From Actinomycetes bacterium (lineage in GTDB: Bacteria > Actinomycetota > Acidimicrobiia > Acidimicrobiales > Palsa-688): a stretch of DNA of 9,448 nt. Where the stretch lies: assembly GCA_021816565.1 (NCBI GenBank), contig JAKAXN010000163.1:1-9448 (forward strand), read 5' to 3'. Every line of letters starts with the position of its first letter. Within the stretch, counting starts at the first letter, position 1. Below, one piece after another: positions 1 to 6,224 of this stretch. Below the pieces are notes generated by a model. It saw nothing but the letters and a program-made list of their open reading frames with translations, was not told the DNA's origin and ran no database searches. The position numbers and the translations under genes were made by a program.

Positions 1-675
1 TTGCTCCTCTTCGAGTCCCGCTTCGGCACCGAGATGCTCGACGGGATCGGCTCCACCGAGGCTCTGCACATCTTCTGCTCCAACCGGCCGGGCCGGGCCC
101 GGGCCGGGACCTCGGGGGAGCCGGTACCGGGATACCAGCTGAGGCTGCTCGGCCACGACGGCACCGAGATCACCGACGCCGACACGCCGGGCGCCCTGTG
201 GGTGCGCGGCCCGTCCATCGCCACCGGCTACTGGCAGCGGCCCGAGCTCAACGAGGAGACCTTCGTCGACGGCTGGCTGCGCACCGGAGACGTCTACAGC
301 CGTTCCGAGGACGGCTACTACCGGTTCGTCGGTCGCAACAGCGACATGATCAAAGCAGGGGGTATCTGGGTGTCGCCCACCGAGGTGGAGAGCGTCATCC
401 TCGAGCACCCGGCGGTCCTCGAGGCCGCGGTGATAGGCGCCCGGGACGCCACCGGCCTCGAGACCACGGTGGCTTTCGTGGTGCCCCGCCGGGGCGGGAC
501 CCTCGACGTGGCCGACCTGCTGGCCCACTGCCGGACCCGCATGGCGTCGTTCAAGCGGCCCCGACAGGTACACGTGGTCGACTCCCTGCCCCGGACGGCC
601 ACCGGCAAGGTGAAGCGCTTCGAGCTGAGAGCGTCGCTCGACGCCCCGGCCCCGTCGGCCACCATGGCCACGTGA
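1..675 (+). CDS. Benzoate-CoA ligase-type acyl-CoA synthetase, C-terminal part (5' truncated by window)
   Basis: This is the C-terminal part of an adenylate-forming (ANL superfamily) ligase. These enzymes activate a carboxylic acid with ATP and join it to coenzyme A in the cytoplasm. Visible motifs, numbered from base 1, are GIGSTEALHIF at residues 15-25 (the A5 region, typical of benzoate-CoA ligases), TGD at 95-97, GRNSDMIKAGGIWVSPTEVE at 111-130 (hinge and start of the C-terminal domain), and LPRTATGK at 196-203. K203 is the expected catalytic lysine. The family usually has about 510-530 residues, so some 300 N-terminal residues lie upstream. The TTG at base 1 is very unlikely to be the true start. 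The stop overlaps the next gene by 4 bases, which implies translational coupling. An aromatic acid is the likely substrate from the family resemblance, but benzoate, hydroxybenzoate and aminobenzoate cannot be separated without the N-terminal pocket. Confidence 0.9.
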   Translation: MLLFESRFGTEMLDGIGSTEALHIFCSNRPGRARAGTSGEPVPGYQLRLLGHDGTEITDADTPGALWVRGPSIATGYWQRPELNEETFVDGWLRTGDVYSRSEDGYYRFVGRNSDMIKAGGIWVSPTEVESVILEHPAVLEAAVIGARDATGLETTVAFVVPRRGGTLDVADLLAHCRTRMASFKRPRQVHVVDSLPRTATGKVKRFELRASLDAPAPSATMAT

Positions 676-1427
676 ACTGGCTGGACCTGCCCTCCGGGCG
701 GATCGAGATCGAGGACATCCCGGCCCGCTCCGGGGCCGGGTCACCGGCCCTGGTCCTGCTGCACGAGGGTCTCGGGTCGGTGCGCCTGTGGAAGGACTTC
801 CCGGGCCGCCTGGCCGGAGCCACCGGGCGGCGGGTGGTCAGCTACTCCCGATACGGCTACGGCTCGTCCGCCCCGGTGGCTCGGCCCCGGGCGGTCCGCT
901 ACATGCACGACGAGGCCGACTCGGTGCTGCCGGCCGTCCTCGACCGCCTCGACGTCCAAGCCCCGGTCCTCGTCGGCCACAGTGACGGGGCCTCCATCGC
1001 CCTGCTCCACGCCGGGGACGGCCACCCGGTCAGCGCGGTGGTGGCCATGGCGCCCCATGTGTTCGTCGAGGACTGCACCATCGCCGGGGCCCGGGCGGCC
1101 CGGGCCGACTACCGCGACGGCCGGCTGCGGACCCGGCTGGCCCGCTACCACGACGACGTCGACGGGGCCTTTTACGGGTGGAACGACATCTGGCTGGACC
1201 CGGCCTTCCGTGACTGGTCCATCGAGGACCGCCTGGCGAAGGTGGAGGCGCCGCTGCTGCTGGTCCAGTGCCGCGACGACCCGTACGGCACCCTCGAGCA
1301 GCTGGACCGCATCGAGGCCGCGGTCAGCGGCCCGGTGGAGCGGCTGGTCCTGGACCGGGGGGGCCACGCCCCCCACGCGGCCGACCCCGAGAGGGTCGTC
1401 GCCGCCATCGCCGCCCTGCTCGCCTGA
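672..1427 (+). CDS. Alpha/beta hydrolase coupled to the CoA ligase
   Basis: This is a 251-residue cytoplasmic alpha/beta-hydrolase with no signal peptide. The nucleophile elbow is GHSDG at 102-106 (Ser104), the acid is Asp202 or Asp203 in QCRDDPYG, and the catalytic histidine is His232 in GGHAPH. LLHEGLGS at 29-36 occupies the oxyanion-loop position, where many relatives have HGGPG-like sequences. I chose the GTG start at 672 because it overlaps the ligase stop (GTGA) and puts the first beta strands at the expected distance from the N-terminus. The same frame is open further upstream, but that part reads as low-quality Arg/Gly-rich sequence inside the ligase gene. Coupling to an aromatic acyl-CoA ligase suggests it cleaves an ester, lactone or thioester in the same route, either supplying the acid or recycling a dead-end CoA ester. 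That role is inferred from position; family membership is secure. Confidence 0.88.
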   Translation: MNWLDLPSGRIEIEDIPARSGAGSPALVLLHEGLGSVRLWKDFPGRLAGATGRRVVSYSRYGYGSSAPVARPRAVRYMHDEADSVLPAVLDRLDVQAPVLVGHSDGASIALLHAGDGHPVSAVVAMAPHVFVEDCTIAGARAARADYRDGRLRTRLARYHDDVDGAFYGWNDIWLDPAFRDWSIEDRLAKVEAPLLLVQCRDDPYGTLEQLDRIEAAVSGPVERLVLDRGGHAPHAADPERVVAAIAALLA

Positions 1428-1447
1428 CCTCGGGCCCCATCCGGAAC

Positions 1448-1480
1448 TGATAAGGTTTTTGCCAGAAAAAGACCGTATCA
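1448..1480. promoter_or_regulatory. AT-rich 33-bp imperfect palindrome (candidate operator, possibly a terminator)
   Basis: The 33 bases are symmetric around A1464. The outer five bases pair perfectly (TGATA at 1448-1452 with TATCA at 1476-1480), followed by GGT/ACC and TTT/AAA. In all, 12 of 16 positions pair without any bulge. It is AT-rich in a very GC-rich region, starts 20 bases after the hydrolase stop, and ends 50 bases before the acyltransferase start. Half-site symmetry spread over three helical turns is what a dimeric repressor or activator site looks like. TATCAT at 1476-1481 resembles a -10 box, so the dyad could cover a promoter. It could also be the hydrolase terminator, although no T-run follows the stem. 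Confidence 0.45.
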
Positions 1481-1515
1481 TCCCATTCGGGGGTTCGGTC
1501 GGTGATGGGGCTCCT

Positions 1516-1523
1516 GGAAGGGA
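1516..1523 (+). promoter_or_regulatory. Ribosome binding site for the acyltransferase
   Basis: The purine-rich GGAAGGGA lies 7 bases before the GTG at 1531. It supports this start even though it gives the protein an N-terminal extension of about 48 residues before the first conserved motif. Confidence 0.6.
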
Positions 1524-1530
1524 CTGAGAC

Positions 1531-2805
1531 GTGGTTGGGAATGGACCGTCGGCTGTTCGCGCCGCCACGACCCTGGCCGGCCCGGACCCGGCGGGCCCCG
1601 GGTCGGTAGCCACTCTTTCGGAGCCGGAGGCCGGCGGGTCTGTCGCAGCCGCCCCCCTGACCGGCGACCGCAAGTTCCGCCCCGACATCGAGGGACTGCG
1701 GGCGGTGGCCGTGCTGCTGGTCGCCCTCTACCACGGGCACATCCCGGGGATACGCGGCGGCTACGTCGGCGTCGACGTGTTCTTCGTCATCTCCGGGTTC
1801 CTGATCACCGGCCTGCTGCTGCGGGAGAGGACCGAGCGGGGCACCACGTCCATCCGGCACTTCTACGCCCGGCGGGCCCGGCGCATCCTGCCGGCGGCCA
1901 CAGTCGTGGTGGTCTTCACCGTCATCGCCTCGTACCACTTGCTGGGCTTCGTGGTGGGCAACACCGTTGCGGACGACGCCAAGTGGACGGCCGTGTTCAT
2001 GGCCAACCTGCACTTCGCAGCCATCGGCACCACGTACCTCGGGTCGCAGGCCCCGCCCTCCCCGCTGCAGCACATGTGGTCGCTCGGCGTGGAGGAGCAG
2101 TTCTACGTCGTGTGGCCCACGCTGTTCTTCCTGATCGCCGTGGTCGGCCGCCGGACGAGCCTGCGGGTCCGGCTGGGGATCGTGCTGAGCGCCATCATCG
2201 TCGCCTCGTTCGCCTGGTCGGTCATCGAGACTTCCCAGAGCGCCACCTGGGCCTACTTCTCCCCGCTGACCCGGGCGTGGGAGCTGGCTCTCGGAGGGCT
2301 CGTCGCCGTCGCCTGGCCGCTCGTGCGGCGCATACCGCCGGCCGTGGCTAGCGTGGCGGGCGCCGTCGGCCTGGCCAGCGTGATCGCCAGCGGGGTGGTC
2401 CTCACCGAGGGGACCCGCTACCCGGGGTCGGCCGTGGCCTGGCCGGTCATCTCGACCGCCGTGGTCATCGCCTGCGGTTCGGCCACCACCACCGGGCTGG
2501 CGGAGAGGGCCCTGAAGAACCGGGTGGCCCAGTGGATCGGGGCCCGTTCCTACTCGTTCTATCTGTGGCACTGGCCGATCCTCATCGTCGCCTACGAGGC
2601 CAAGGGCCACAATCTGCCGGTCTGGCAGAACGCCGTGTGGCTGGTCGTGGCCCTGGCCGCCAGCGCCCTCAGCTACCGCTTCGTCGAGAACCCCATCCGC
2701 TTCGCCCGGACCCTCGTCACCCGGGCCAGCGCCAGCCTGGTCATGGGTGCGGTGCTGATCATCGAGCTGCTGGGATTCGCCCAGGCGATGATCCTCACCC
2801 ACTAG
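1531..2805 (+). CDS. Acyltransferase-3 family membrane protein (OafA/YrhL type)
   Basis: This is a 424-residue polytopic membrane protein with about ten hydrophobic segments. AT3 proteins move acyl groups, usually acetyl, across the membrane onto surface glycans, peptidoglycan or lipids. The family hallmarks are present: FRPDIEGLRAVAVLLVALYH at 49-68 contains the R-x10-H signature (Arg57, His68), then GVDVFFVISGFLITGLLL at 80-97, HFYARRARRILPA at 110-122, and HMWSLGVEEQFYVVWP at 181-196. FVENPIRF marks the last part of the domain. The first 48 residues are an Ala/Pro/Gly-rich, probably disordered cytoplasmic extension, longer than usual. The GTG start is backed by a good Shine-Dalgarno site. 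The protein stops right after the last hydrophobic segment, where many relatives continue into an SGNH domain. Here that domain is in the next gene, 49 bases downstream. The acceptor is unknown. Confidence 0.93.
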   Translation: MVGNGPSAVRAATTLAGPDPAGPGSVATLSEPEAGGSVAAAPLTGDRKFRPDIEGLRAVAVLLVALYHGHIPGIRGGYVGVDVFFVISGFLITGLLLRERTERGTTSIRHFYARRARRILPAATVVVVFTVIASYHLLGFVVGNTVADDAKWTAVFMANLHFAAIGTTYLGSQAPPSPLQHMWSLGVEEQFYVVWPTLFFLIAVVGRRTSLRVRLGIVLSAIIVASFAWSVIETSQSATWAYFSPLTRAWELALGGLVAVAWPLVRRIPPAVASVAGAVGLASVIASGVVLTEGTRYPGSAVAWPVISTAVVIACGSATTTGLAERALKNRVAQWIGARSYSFYLWHWPILIVAYEAKGHNLPVWQNAVWLVVALAASALSYRFVENPIRFARTLVTRASASLVMGAVLIIELLGFAQAMILTH

Positions 2806-2840
2806 CGGGCAACCCACCCCACGCCGCAGAAAACCCCGTC

Positions 2841-2848
2841 GAGAGGAG
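2841..2848 (+). promoter_or_regulatory. Ribosome binding site that points to a CTG start
   Basis: GAGAGGAG is the best Shine-Dalgarno match between the two genes. It lies 6 bases before the CTG at 2855 and far (48 bases) from the first conventional start, the GTG at 2897. It therefore decides the start of the SGNH gene in favour of CTG. Confidence 0.6.
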
Positions 2849-2854
2849 TACCCG

Positions 2855-3916
2855 CTGAGAGTCGCTGACACACGAGTCGCAAAGCTGGCCCGGTCGGTGG
2901 GCGCCGTGGCCCTGTGCTCGCTGGCCCTCGTCGCCTGTGGGAAGACCGCCACCTCGGCCCCGGCGTCCGGCACCGCCGGAGCCCCGTCGGCCGCCACCCA
3001 GGCGGCGCCGCCCGCCGCCGTGCCCCCGGCCCAGGTGCAGGCCACGATCGACGCGGCGGCCCAGATCAAGGCGCTCCCGAGCGACATCACCCCTCCTCTG
3101 CAGAACGCCGCCGGCGACCAGGGGACCTTCGTGGCCCAGGCCGTGGTGGGCACCGTGGGCGGCAAGCAGGTCAGCTGCAACCCCACCTGGACCCAGGTCG
3201 AGGTGCCGGCCTGTGTCTGGGGCGACCCCAACGGCACCCACACCCTGGTCCTCATGGGGGACTCCCACGCGGCCCAGTGGATCGACGCCTTCGACCAGGT
3301 GGGCAAGCGGCTGCACTGGAAGATCGTGCTGCTCACCAAGTCGGCGTGCGGCGCCCCCGACATCTCCTTCTACGACTACGCCAACAAGGGCGCCTACCCG
3401 GCGTGCGACCAGTGGCACACCTACGCCATCAACCGCATCAACCAGCTGGACCCGTTGGTGGTGGTCCTCTCCAGCGACGTGGTCTACCCCCTCAACGGTC
3501 ACCACCAGCTGATCACCGCCTCCACCTGGACCGCCGGTCTGGTCAAGACCCTCGACGCCATCACCGCCCCGGGGGTGCAGAAGATCGTCCTCGGCGACGT
3601 CCCCTCCCTCGGCAATCCCTACCCGGGTGAGGTGGCGGCCAACTGCCTGGCCCTGCACGCCTCCAACGTCCAGGCCTGCTCCACCCCCACCCCGATCGCC
3701 ATCCGGGCCGGCCTGCGTCAGGCCGACCAGGCCGGGGCCCAGCAGGGAGGCGCCTCCTACATCGACGTGACCCCGTGGTTCTGCTCGTCGACCTGCACCG
3801 CGGTGGTGGGCAACATGCTGGTGTTCGCCGACTCGGGCCACATCACCAACCAGTACGCCGCGTTCCTCTCGGGCGAGCTGCAGGCTGCGCTGCAGCAGGA
3901 CGCCCACATCAGCTGA
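2855..3916 (+). CDS. SGNH-hydrolase lipoprotein, partner of the AT3 protein
   Basis: This is a 353-residue predicted lipoprotein if translation starts at CTG 2855. That start gives a basic n-region (Arg2, Arg7, Lys10, Arg13), a hydrophobic core and a lipobox LVAC ending at Cys28. An Ala/Pro/Thr-rich tether of about 35 residues follows. The catalytic domain has VLMGDSHAAQW (nucleophile Ser137) and FADSGH (Asp326 and His329, a DxxH pair), as in the SGNH domain fused to many AT3 acyltransferases. Eight further cysteines in the mature part fit disulfide bonding outside the cytoplasm. The likely job is to finish acyl transfer to a surface acceptor, or to hydrolyse acyl groups, at the outer face of the membrane. 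It probably shares an mRNA with the AT3 gene. The GTG at 2897 would give 339 residues without positive charges before the hydrophobic core and has no ribosome site. The acceptor cannot be read from sequence. Confidence 0.85.
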   Translation: MRVADTRVAKLARSVGAVALCSLALVACGKTATSAPASGTAGAPSAATQAAPPAAVPPAQVQATIDAAAQIKALPSDITPPLQNAAGDQGTFVAQAVVGTVGGKQVSCNPTWTQVEVPACVWGDPNGTHTLVLMGDSHAAQWIDAFDQVGKRLHWKIVLLTKSACGAPDISFYDYANKGAYPACDQWHTYAINRINQLDPLVVVLSSDVVYPLNGHHQLITASTWTAGLVKTLDAITAPGVQKIVLGDVPSLGNPYPGEVAANCLALHASNVQACSTPTPIAIRAGLRQADQAGAQQGGASYIDVTPWFCSSTCTAVVGNMLVFADSGHITNQYAAFLSGELQAALQQDAHIS

Positions 3917-3943
3917 CCGGTTACGGGGCCAGCCCGTGCCGGT
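3916..3943. terminator. Hairpin across the convergent gene junction
   Basis: ACCGG at 3916-3920 pairs with CCGGT at 3939-3943, and ACGGG at 3923-3927 pairs with CCCGT at 3933-3937. This gives a ten-pair stem with a small asymmetric bulge and a five-base loop. It spans the four-base gap between the SGNH stop and the regulator stop. No T-run follows on either strand, so it would be a U-tract-less, bidirectional terminator of the kind proposed for actinobacteria. Confidence 0.4.
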
Positions 3944-4580
3944 GGGCGTAGGCCACGGCCTGGGCCCGGTCCCGGCTGGCCGTCTTGGCGAAGATGCGGT
4001 TGACGTGGGTCTTCACCGTCGCCTCCGAGACGTACAGCCGGGCCGCGATCTCCTGGTTGGACAGGCCCGAGGCGATGAGCCCCAGCACCTCGGCCTCCCG
4101 GCCGGTGAGCCCGTCCGGCGGCGGGCCGCCCGACGGCCGTATACCCCCGCCCGGGGGAGGTACCGCCGCCCGGGCGGCGTGGAGGAGGGTGGCCTGGGCC
4201 GCCGGGTCCAGGACGGCCTGGCCGGCGGCCGCGGCCTCGATGGCCCGGCGGATGTCGTCCCTGGTGGCGTCCTTGGTCAGGTAGCCGGTGGCGCCCGCCG
4301 ACAGGGCGCCCAGGACCGAGGCGTCGTCGGCGTAGGTGGTCAGCACCACCACCTGGGTGGCCGGGTATCCCCGCCGGATGTCCGCCGTCGCTTCGGTCCC
4401 GTCCATCTCCGGCATGCGCAGATCCATGAGGACCACGTCAGGGGACCGTTCGGCGGTGAGGGCCACCGCCTCCTTCCCGTCGGCGGCCAGCCCCACCACC
4501 TCGACCCCCGGCAGGGCGGAGACGATCGTGGCCAGCCCCTCCCGGACGATGCGCTGGTCGTCGGCGATCACCACCCTCAT
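3921..4580 (-). CDS. NarL/LuxR-type response regulator
   Basis: This is a 219-residue response regulator that would bind DNA after phosphorylation by the kinase encoded just upstream. The receiver domain has Asp7 and Asp8 in VVIADDQ, phospho-acceptor Asp53 in VVLMDLRMPEMDG, Thr81 in VVLTTY, and Lys103 in YLTKDA. A Pro/Gly-rich linker at about 139-157 leads to a LuxR-type helix-turn-helix starting at LTGREAEVLGLIASGLSNQE (158-177), with the recognition helix around VSEATVKTHVNRIF. The ATG at 4578-4580 overlaps the kinase stop as ATGA, so the two are translationally coupled. A longer open frame upstream of this ATG is only a shadow of the kinase gene. The regulator ends four bases from the oppositely oriented SGNH gene. 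Target genes are unknown; its own divergent promoter region and the secreted GH25-like gene are obvious candidates. Confidence 0.95.
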   Translation of the reverse strand: MRVVIADDQRIVREGLATIVSALPGVEVVGLAADGKEAVALTAERSPDVVLMDLRMPEMDGTEATADIRRGYPATQVVVLTTYADDASVLGALSAGATGYLTKDATRDDIRRAIEAAAAGQAVLDPAAQATLLHAARAAVPPPGGGIRPSGGPPPDGLTGREAEVLGLIASGLSNQEIAARLYVSEATVKTHVNRIFAKTASRDRAQAVAYAHRHGLAP

Positions 4581-5695
4581 GCCGGCACCCGGGCTGACAC
4601 CACCCAGCCGTCGGCGGTGGGCCCGGCGTCCACGTTGCCGCCCAGCAGCAGCACCCGCTCCCTGATCCCCTGAAGGCCGTAGCCGGCCCCGGTCCCCGCC
4701 AGAGACGACCCGCCGGGGCGGGCGGAGAGGTTGGAGACCGACAGGCCGACCCCGTTTTCCGAGTAATCGAGGACCACCTCGGCCCTCCCCCCCGGAGCGT
4801 GTTTCATGACGTTGGTCAGGGCCTCCTGGGCCACCCGGTACAGGGCCAGGGCCACGTCCGGCGCCAACCGCCGGGGACGGCCCCGGACCTCGATGGCCGC
4901 GTCGCACCCGGCCGCCAGCTCGGCCAGGCGGGCGTCGAGCGCCGGGAGGTCCTCCCGCAGGGCCTGCACCGCGCCCCGGGCCTCGTCCAGCCCGGTGCGG
5001 ACCAGGCGCTTCACCTGCTCCAGCTGGCCGGCCATCGCGGGCTCCAGCGGCGGCCCGCCGGCCACCAGGGCGTCTAGGGCCTGCAGCTGGAGCGACAGGG
5101 CCGACAGGGTGTGGGCCAGCACGTCGTGCAGCTCCCGGGCCAGGTGGTTGCGGGCGGCCAGCACCTCGGCCCGGGCCTCGGCTATCTGGGCGGACGCCGC
5201 CTGGGCGGTCAACAGCTGCGATTCCCGCCGGCTCATCCCGGTCACGGCGCCCCCCAGCGAGGCGGCCAGCACGCCGATGGCCAGGCCCAGCGTGCCGCCG
5301 GAGACGGCTAGGGAGATCCACGCCACCACCGGTCCGGCCACCGCGACCGGCGCGGCCCGCCGCGGGCTCCACCGGATGGTGGCGGCCATGGACGCCGCCC
5401 CCACGTAGGTCATGGGCAGCGGCCCGAACGCGGTGAGGGCGCCCCCGGCCACCGCCATGAACGCCAGCCCGGCCCCGGTGGCCGCCGGCGGCGCCTCCCG
5501 GCACCGGGTGTACACCCACACCAGCCAGCCGGCGTCAGCAGCGAGCAGCAGCATCAGCGCCGCCAGGCCGGCCCCGGTGACGCCGAAGTGGACCTCGGTG
5601 GTCACCCCGTAGGTGAGAAGGGCCAGGCCGACCAGGTTGATCGACAGGGCGGTCCGGCCGATCAGCGCCGGCCGGCCGTCAAGCGGAGGGTTCAC
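4577..5695 (-). CDS. Membrane sensor histidine kinase (HisKA_3/DesK-type)
   Basis: This is a 372-residue kinase. The first 155 residues hold about six closely spaced membrane segments (roughly 16-32, 38-62, 72-90, 94-108, 115-133 and 136-152) with short loops, so no separate extracytoplasmic sensor domain is visible. A short coiled linker (ESQLLTAQAASAQIAEARAE) leads to the dimerisation helix with ARELHDVLAHTLSALSLQLQ; His190 is the phospho-acceptor. The ATPase domain has the N-box EALTNVMKHA (Asn295) and the glycine-rich GAGYGLQGIRERV (336-348). The usual DxG of the G1 box is replaced by SVSNLSARPGG, a variation I recall from other actinobacterial NarL-type kinases. The GTG start at 5693-5695 lies inside the end of the upstream membrane-protein gene (17-base overlap), and the stop overlaps the regulator start. 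The signal is unknown; lipid or membrane state, or the upstream membrane protein, are possible inputs. Confidence 0.93.
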   Translation of the reverse strand: MNPPLDGRPALIGRTALSINLVGLALLTYGVTTEVHFGVTGAGLAALMLLLAADAGWLVWVYTRCREAPPAATGAGLAFMAVAGGALTAFGPLPMTYVGAASMAATIRWSPRRAAPVAVAGPVVAWISLAVSGGTLGLAIGVLAASLGGAVTGMSRRESQLLTAQAASAQIAEARAEVLAARNHLARELHDVLAHTLSALSLQLQALDALVAGGPPLEPAMAGQLEQVKRLVRTGLDEARGAVQALREDLPALDARLAELAAGCDAAIEVRGRPRRLAPDVALALYRVAQEALTNVMKHAPGGRAEVVLDYSENGVGLSVSNLSARPGGSSLAGTGAGYGLQGIRERVLLLGGNVDAGPTADGWVVSARVPA

Positions 5696-6224
5696 CGGCG
5701 TCCATCATGGCCGGGCGGGCGAGCCGGTGCAGGCCGCTTCCCGCCGGCCGGAACGCCCGCACGGCCAGCACCGCGGTGCGGGCCAGCACCTCGCCCATGG
5801 CCATCAGCACGAGCGCCGCCACCCACGCCGCGGTGCTCAGATGGTGGGAGACGTCGAAGTGGTACAGGTGGACGCCTCCCCCGTGGCTGGCGTAGAGCTG
5901 GAAGGCGAAGCGGAAGCCCACCCCGAGGACCCACAGGGCGGCGGCCGTCGCCCCCGCCCGGGCGAACGGCTGCCCATCGGCGCCCTTCGTCACCCGGGTG
6001 GTCACGCCGGTCAGGGTGCCGAGGGTCAGACCGGCGGCGGTGCACGCCGCGACGAGGGCCAGGTCGGCAGCGCCGGTGGGGACCGACCTGAGGTACTCGG
6101 CGGCCACGTAGGCCACGATGGCCACCGGGAGCAGCAGGGACCTGGCGGTCAGGCGCCGGCCCCTCAGCTGTATGAAGACCACCCCGATCAGGGCCAGGTC
6201 CAGGACGTAGTCGGAGAGGCTCAT
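5679..6224 (-). CDS. Five-TM membrane protein with histidine-rich loop, first gene of the two-component operon
   Basis: This is a 181-residue membrane protein with about five hydrophobic segments (5-20, 29-44, 53-74, 91-111, 131-150). Its layout resembles the small DUF1453/CcdC-like membrane proteins of actinobacteria, but I could not confirm this by search. Arg/Lys residues concentrate at 21-28, 77-89 and after 149. By the positive-inside rule this puts the N-terminus and the 112-130 loop outside. That loop contains His114, His119, His122, His127 and His128, with Tyr and Asp between them, and looks fit to bind a metal or respond to pH. The gene leads the operon and overlaps the kinase start by 17 bases, so a role as accessory sensor is plausible but inferred. 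I chose the ATG at 6224 because the frame upstream encodes only hydrophilic residues back to a TTG at 6359. The ribosome site is weak. Confidence 0.75.
   Translation of the reverse strand: MSLSDYVLDLALIGVVFIQLRGRRLTARSLLLPVAIVAYVAAEYLRSVPTGAADLALVAACTAAGLTLGTLTGVTTRVTKGADGQPFARAGATAAALWVLGVGFRFAFQLYASHGGGVHLYHFDVSHHLSTAAWVAALVLMAMGEVLARTAVLAVRAFRPAGSGLHRLARPAMMDAGEPSA

Noticed and set aside
198..671. Upstream extension of the alpha/beta hydrolase
   Set aside because: It is a second frame of the CoA-ligase gene with Arg-rich, motif-free translation; GTG 672 gives a complete hydrolase.
2797..2860. AT3 and SGNH genes as one gene broken by a frameshift
   Set aside because: The SGNH gene has its own ribosome site and a complete lipoprotein signal sequence, which would be unexpected in the linker of a fused protein. 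Orthologue comparison could still overturn this.
1324..3363. 679-residue open frame on the minus strand opposite the acyltransferase genes
   Set aside because: It lies antisense to genes with clear AT3 and SGNH motifs. Its translation is low-complexity Gly/Asp/His/Arg-rich, as expected from the complement of GC-rich codons.
2795..3907. 370-residue minus-strand open frame over the SGNH gene
   Set aside because: Gly/Val/Arg-rich antisense shadow without motifs; the plus strand carries GDSH, DSGH and a lipobox.
4581..5519. N-terminal extension of the response regulator to about 530 residues
   Set aside because: The extra part is Gly/Arg/Pro-rich and lies in an alternative frame of the histidine kinase gene. 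The receiver domain begins exactly at the ATG at 4580.
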